Of a stretch of 6,180 bases of DNA, positions 4,282-6,180 are shown piece after piece (the first letter of the stretch is position 1; each line of letters begins with the position of its first letter). The notes beneath the pieces are model-generated. The model had not been told where the DNA came from and made no database searches. It saw only the letters and a program-made list of their open reading frames with translations. The stretch is from an uncultured Chthonomonas sp. GTDB taxonomy: Bacteria; Armatimonadota; Chthonomonadetes; Chthonomonadales; CAJBBX01. Location of the stretch: contig CAISOI010000420.1 of assembly GCA_903886985.1 (NCBI GenBank), positions 1-6,180 of the forward strand, written 5' to 3'. A program made the position numbers and the translations under genes.

Positions 4282-5235
4282 TTATTTGCGTGAGCGTCGT
4301 CGCCTTCGTATCAGCGCAAGTCCGCCAAGGGAGAATGCTCCTGCACCAAGGGCAATGGCACCCGGTTCCGGCACGGAAGAAGACTGGAAGAGGATTTTTT
4401 GTCCAGAGAACGAAGTGTTCAATCTTGTTATAGCGCCAGTGGAGCTTACGTAATCTAAATTGAAATGATCTGCGGTATAGAGACCGCCGTTCAGATCCGA
4501 AGCCAGAGTAGCAATATGATTTTGCGCGTTATTGGTGAACGTCTTAACCAGTGAGTTCGACGAATCGTACTCCCGAGCAACGGCTCCAAAGTCGGCCACA
4601 AATAGGTTACCGGCACCATCCGTACTCAGGTCGGCCTGTGCGCCAGTGCCGAACGTGCTCAGTAACGTTCCGGAGAGTGTATACTCCGACACTGTGTTGT
4701 CACTGTCTCCAAAGTAGATGTGGTCATTGGAACCGATAGTGAAGTGTTGAACATTTGCATGAATGCCCGTTTGGAAGAAAGGGGTATTAAATACCGACGA
4801 AGCGTGGTATGTACCACCCGTGTCGAAATAACCCATACCACTGTTACCGCCCTTAATGGTCCAAAGATTGCCTGCACTATCAAAACTCAACGGAAGAGCT
4901 GAAGTAGCCGCCACGAATGTAGAAACAGTGTCGCCTGGGGTCGCCTTGAAGATAGTACCGGCATTATTGTCCCAGAAAATATTTCCCGCACTGTCTACAG
5001 CCAATCCGTAGGCACCGCCGGAGGATCCAAGTGTTTTGATCAAGGCACCAGTGTGTGCATCGTAAAATCTTAGTCCGTCGCTGGCGTTGTCGAGAATCGT
5101 CCCGAAAGCTTGTGCGTCCGATTTAATGGGTGAAACCAATCCTGCGATTAATATGTTGGCAAAAACGGTTCCAGCAATGAGATTTGCTCGTCGTGAGGCT
5201 GTGAACGACCGTGTTGCACTTGCTCCTAAAGACAT
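4282..5235 (-). CDS. Secreted PEP-CTERM beta-propeller (NHL-like) protein, paralogue
   Basis: A 317-residue exported protein, start ATG 5235 with AGGGAG six bases upstream. The signal peptide has basic residues (TASRRAN), a hydrophobic core and a probable cleavage at SDA|QAFG (residue 41). At least five propeller strands of the NHL type are visible: LAVDSAGNIFW (78-88), LSFDSAGNLW (116-125), FTIGSNDHIYFGD (165-177), LSTDGAGNLFVAD (203-215) and LASDLNGGLYTAD (244-256). The C-terminal 33 residues (285-317) carry VPEPG, a hydrophobic stretch and RRRRR, for exosortase. It shares long motifs with the protein at 1698-2678, for example SGMGYFDT, VFNTPFF and SGT.L..FG, so the two are duplicates. First gene of a probable two-gene unit. 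No catalytic residues are evident; a binding or structural role is likely. Confidence 0.9.
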   Translation of the reverse strand: MSLGASATRSFTASRRANLIAGTVFANILIAGLVSPIKSDAQAFGTILDNASDGLRFYDAHTGALIKTLGSSGGAYGLAVDSAGNIFWDNNAGTIFKATPGDTVSTFVAATSALPLSFDSAGNLWTIKGGNSGMGYFDTGGTYHASSVFNTPFFQTGIHANVQHFTIGSNDHIYFGDSDNTVSEYTLSGTLLSTFGTGAQADLSTDGAGNLFVADFGAVAREYDSSNSLVKTFTNNAQNHIATLASDLNGGLYTADHFNLDYVSSTGAITRLNTSFSGQKILFQSSSVPEPGAIALGAGAFSLGGLALIRRRRRSRK

Positions 5236-5258
5236 TGTGATCTCCCTGAATTGGAAAA

Positions 5259-5283
5259 TATCTCTTCAAATGAACGTGAGATA
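5259..5283 (-). promoter_or_regulatory. Leader hairpin before the second propeller gene
   Basis: TATCTC (5259-5264) pairs with GAGATA (5278-5283), and TTCA (5265-5268) with TGAA (5271-5274), leaving a 3-base bulge. It lies 24-48 bases before the ATG, nearly the same position as the leader hairpin of the paralogue at 1698-2678, although the sequences differ. Unlike that one it has no clear T-run. It could be an RNA leader element or an operator. Confidence 0.33.
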
Positions 5284-6125
5284 AATAATTGAATAAAACA
5301 TCCCTATGACCCTACAAACGACAGATAACTGGCAAGGCGTAAATCTGAGTTCTCAAGCGAATGCGAACCTTTTCAGGCTGCTCGCTCAAAAATCTAACTT
5401 CAATTGGACGGATATCAAAAAGACATGGTTTATAAAAGTAATGTGCGACAGTAAATCAAATTTGCTTCAGACTGACTGGATATCGGCCGCGCCGAAAACA
5501 GTCAGAGGACACAAAAGTTGCGCAATATTAGAGGGTCAAAAAGTGTGTAAGTGAGTTCTGTTGTATTCCCATCCGAAAAAGAATGGTGATAGCTCATTGG
5601 CTACGGTTTGGTATGAACTCTCATAAAGGCTGACAGCTGCATGGCTGCCTGAAGACGATACAATTGTAAAGAACTGCCTGTGATGTAATCATAATATGCT
5701 TCCATTAACTGCGCATTAAATGTTTGTGGAGTAACATTTCAAGATCGTTATGAGAAGCGATTTATGCTGGAATCTCATTGATTGAGAGGAGATTGTTGTT
5801 GCAAGGCATATGGGGCAACAGTGATCGTCCCGATAGGAAGCGTACAGGGAATGTTATGTATTTCTTGCGGCAACGCTTAAGAATTTTGACAGCGGAGACA
5901 GCGTGCAAATATGGTAGTCCATCCTTTTTGTCCACTCTGCTGGCTGAAAAGTGTGCAGTTTCATCTGTGAGGTGGATACAGTTGGAGGGGTTGGGGGTAC
6001 ATTATTCCAGTCGGAATTTGTGTGGGACGGATGGATCATCCGCCCTACTTGGCCGCGTTAGTTCTGTTCGGTAGTTTGTGCAGGTTACGCGAGGATAATT
6101 CTTGTTCAATGGATAATGGCAATCA
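5284..6125. other. Long region without a convincing gene
   Basis: The left part must hold the promoter of the minus-strand unit starting at 5235, but I find no clear -35/-10 pair. TGACCCTA (5307-5314) is shared with the upstream region of the paralogue. A palindrome TACAATTGTA lies at 5659-5668. A diverged repeat shared with 3233-3296 lies at 5688-5740. A plus-strand frame at 5306-5554 has no ribosome binding site. A frame from TTG 5799 to TAG 6074 has GAGAGGAG (5784-5791) at a good distance and codes for about 91 residues that I do not recognise. Another frame (5971-6129) over the same stretch is also open and hydrophobic. The picture suggests a decayed gene rather than an intact one. Confidence 0.4.
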
Positions 6126-6180
6126 ATGACCAACAATCTGGAAACTCCGAAACCGATGCGCGTACCGGCGCTGGACGGCA
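6126..6180 (+). CDS. N-terminus of a probable acyltransferase-3 membrane protein (partial)
   Basis: Eighteen codons, MTNNLETPKPMRVPALDG, run off the right edge. Acyltransferase family 3 proteins (OafA/YrhL type, COG1835) typically begin with a short cytoplasmic tail and then R(I/V)PALDG(L/I)RG before the first membrane helix, so this fragment matches the signature entry of the family. These integral membrane enzymes transfer acyl groups to sugars of O-antigen, exopolysaccharide or peptidoglycan, which would suit a surface-matrix context. No strong ribosome binding site is visible (GGA at 6111-6113 only). The start overlaps a TGA of an upstream open frame as ATGA, so coupling is possible. The call rests on very few residues. 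Confidence 0.6.
   Translation, partial: MTNNLETPKPMRVPALDG

Noticed and set aside
1698..5235. The three near-identical tag segments as CRISPR or dispersed repeats
   Set aside because: Spacing is irregular and kilobase-scale, and each copy is the in-frame 3' end of a gene, so they are coding cassettes rather than an array.
5306..5554. Plus-strand 82-residue frame divergent from the PEP-CTERM unit
   Set aside because: No ribosome binding site, it overlaps the expected promoter region of the minus-strand unit, and it has no recognisable motif.

Overview
The window is moderate-GC bacterial DNA with many long intergenic stretches. Its main content is three genes on the minus strand for secreted PEP-CTERM proteins: an N-terminal signal peptide, a Val-Pro-Glu-Pro motif near the C-terminus, a hydrophobic segment and a run of arginines. 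Such proteins are substrates of exosortase, which points to a diderm, envelope- or matrix-building bacterium. Armatimonadota, Planctomycetota and Verrucomicrobiota are plausible hosts, but nothing here fixes the phylum and no exosortase gene lies in the window.

Layout, left to right. At 1-1000 there is no intact gene. It holds a decayed fourth copy of the PEP-CTERM 3' end (minus strand, about 188-275) with its own terminator-like hairpin (146-172), and a short interrupted reading frame at 661-873. At 936-1587 lies a complete MazEF-type toxin-antitoxin operon on the plus strand, with a near-consensus promoter and an operator-like alternating palindrome. At 1638-1676 a bidirectional terminator separates it from the convergent PEP-CTERM gene 1698-2678, a beta-propeller protein whose start is probably TTG. 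A region without genes (about 2679-3303) carries the promoter and leader of that gene and several inverted repeats. At 3363-4184 and 4282-5235 lie two more PEP-CTERM genes, 97 bp apart and probably co-transcribed, ending at a strong terminator (3304-3341). The gene at 4282-5235 is a clear paralogue of the one at 1698-2678. The gene between them has a different body. Finally 5236-6125 has no convincing gene, and the first 18 codons of a probable acyltransferase-3 membrane protein start at 6126 and run off the right edge.

How it fits together: the three PEP-CTERM proteins are probably exported by Sec, held by the C-terminal sorting segment and processed by an exosortase encoded elsewhere. The most notable feature is that the DNA encoding the sorting segment is nearly identical in all three genes, down to synonymous positions, although one protein body is unrelated. 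Together with related terminators behind two of the genes and the decayed copy at 188-275, this looks like a duplicating and recombining '3' sorting-tag plus terminator' cassette. I see no evidence for a wholly new enzymatic or defence system. The cassette is the best candidate for something under-described.
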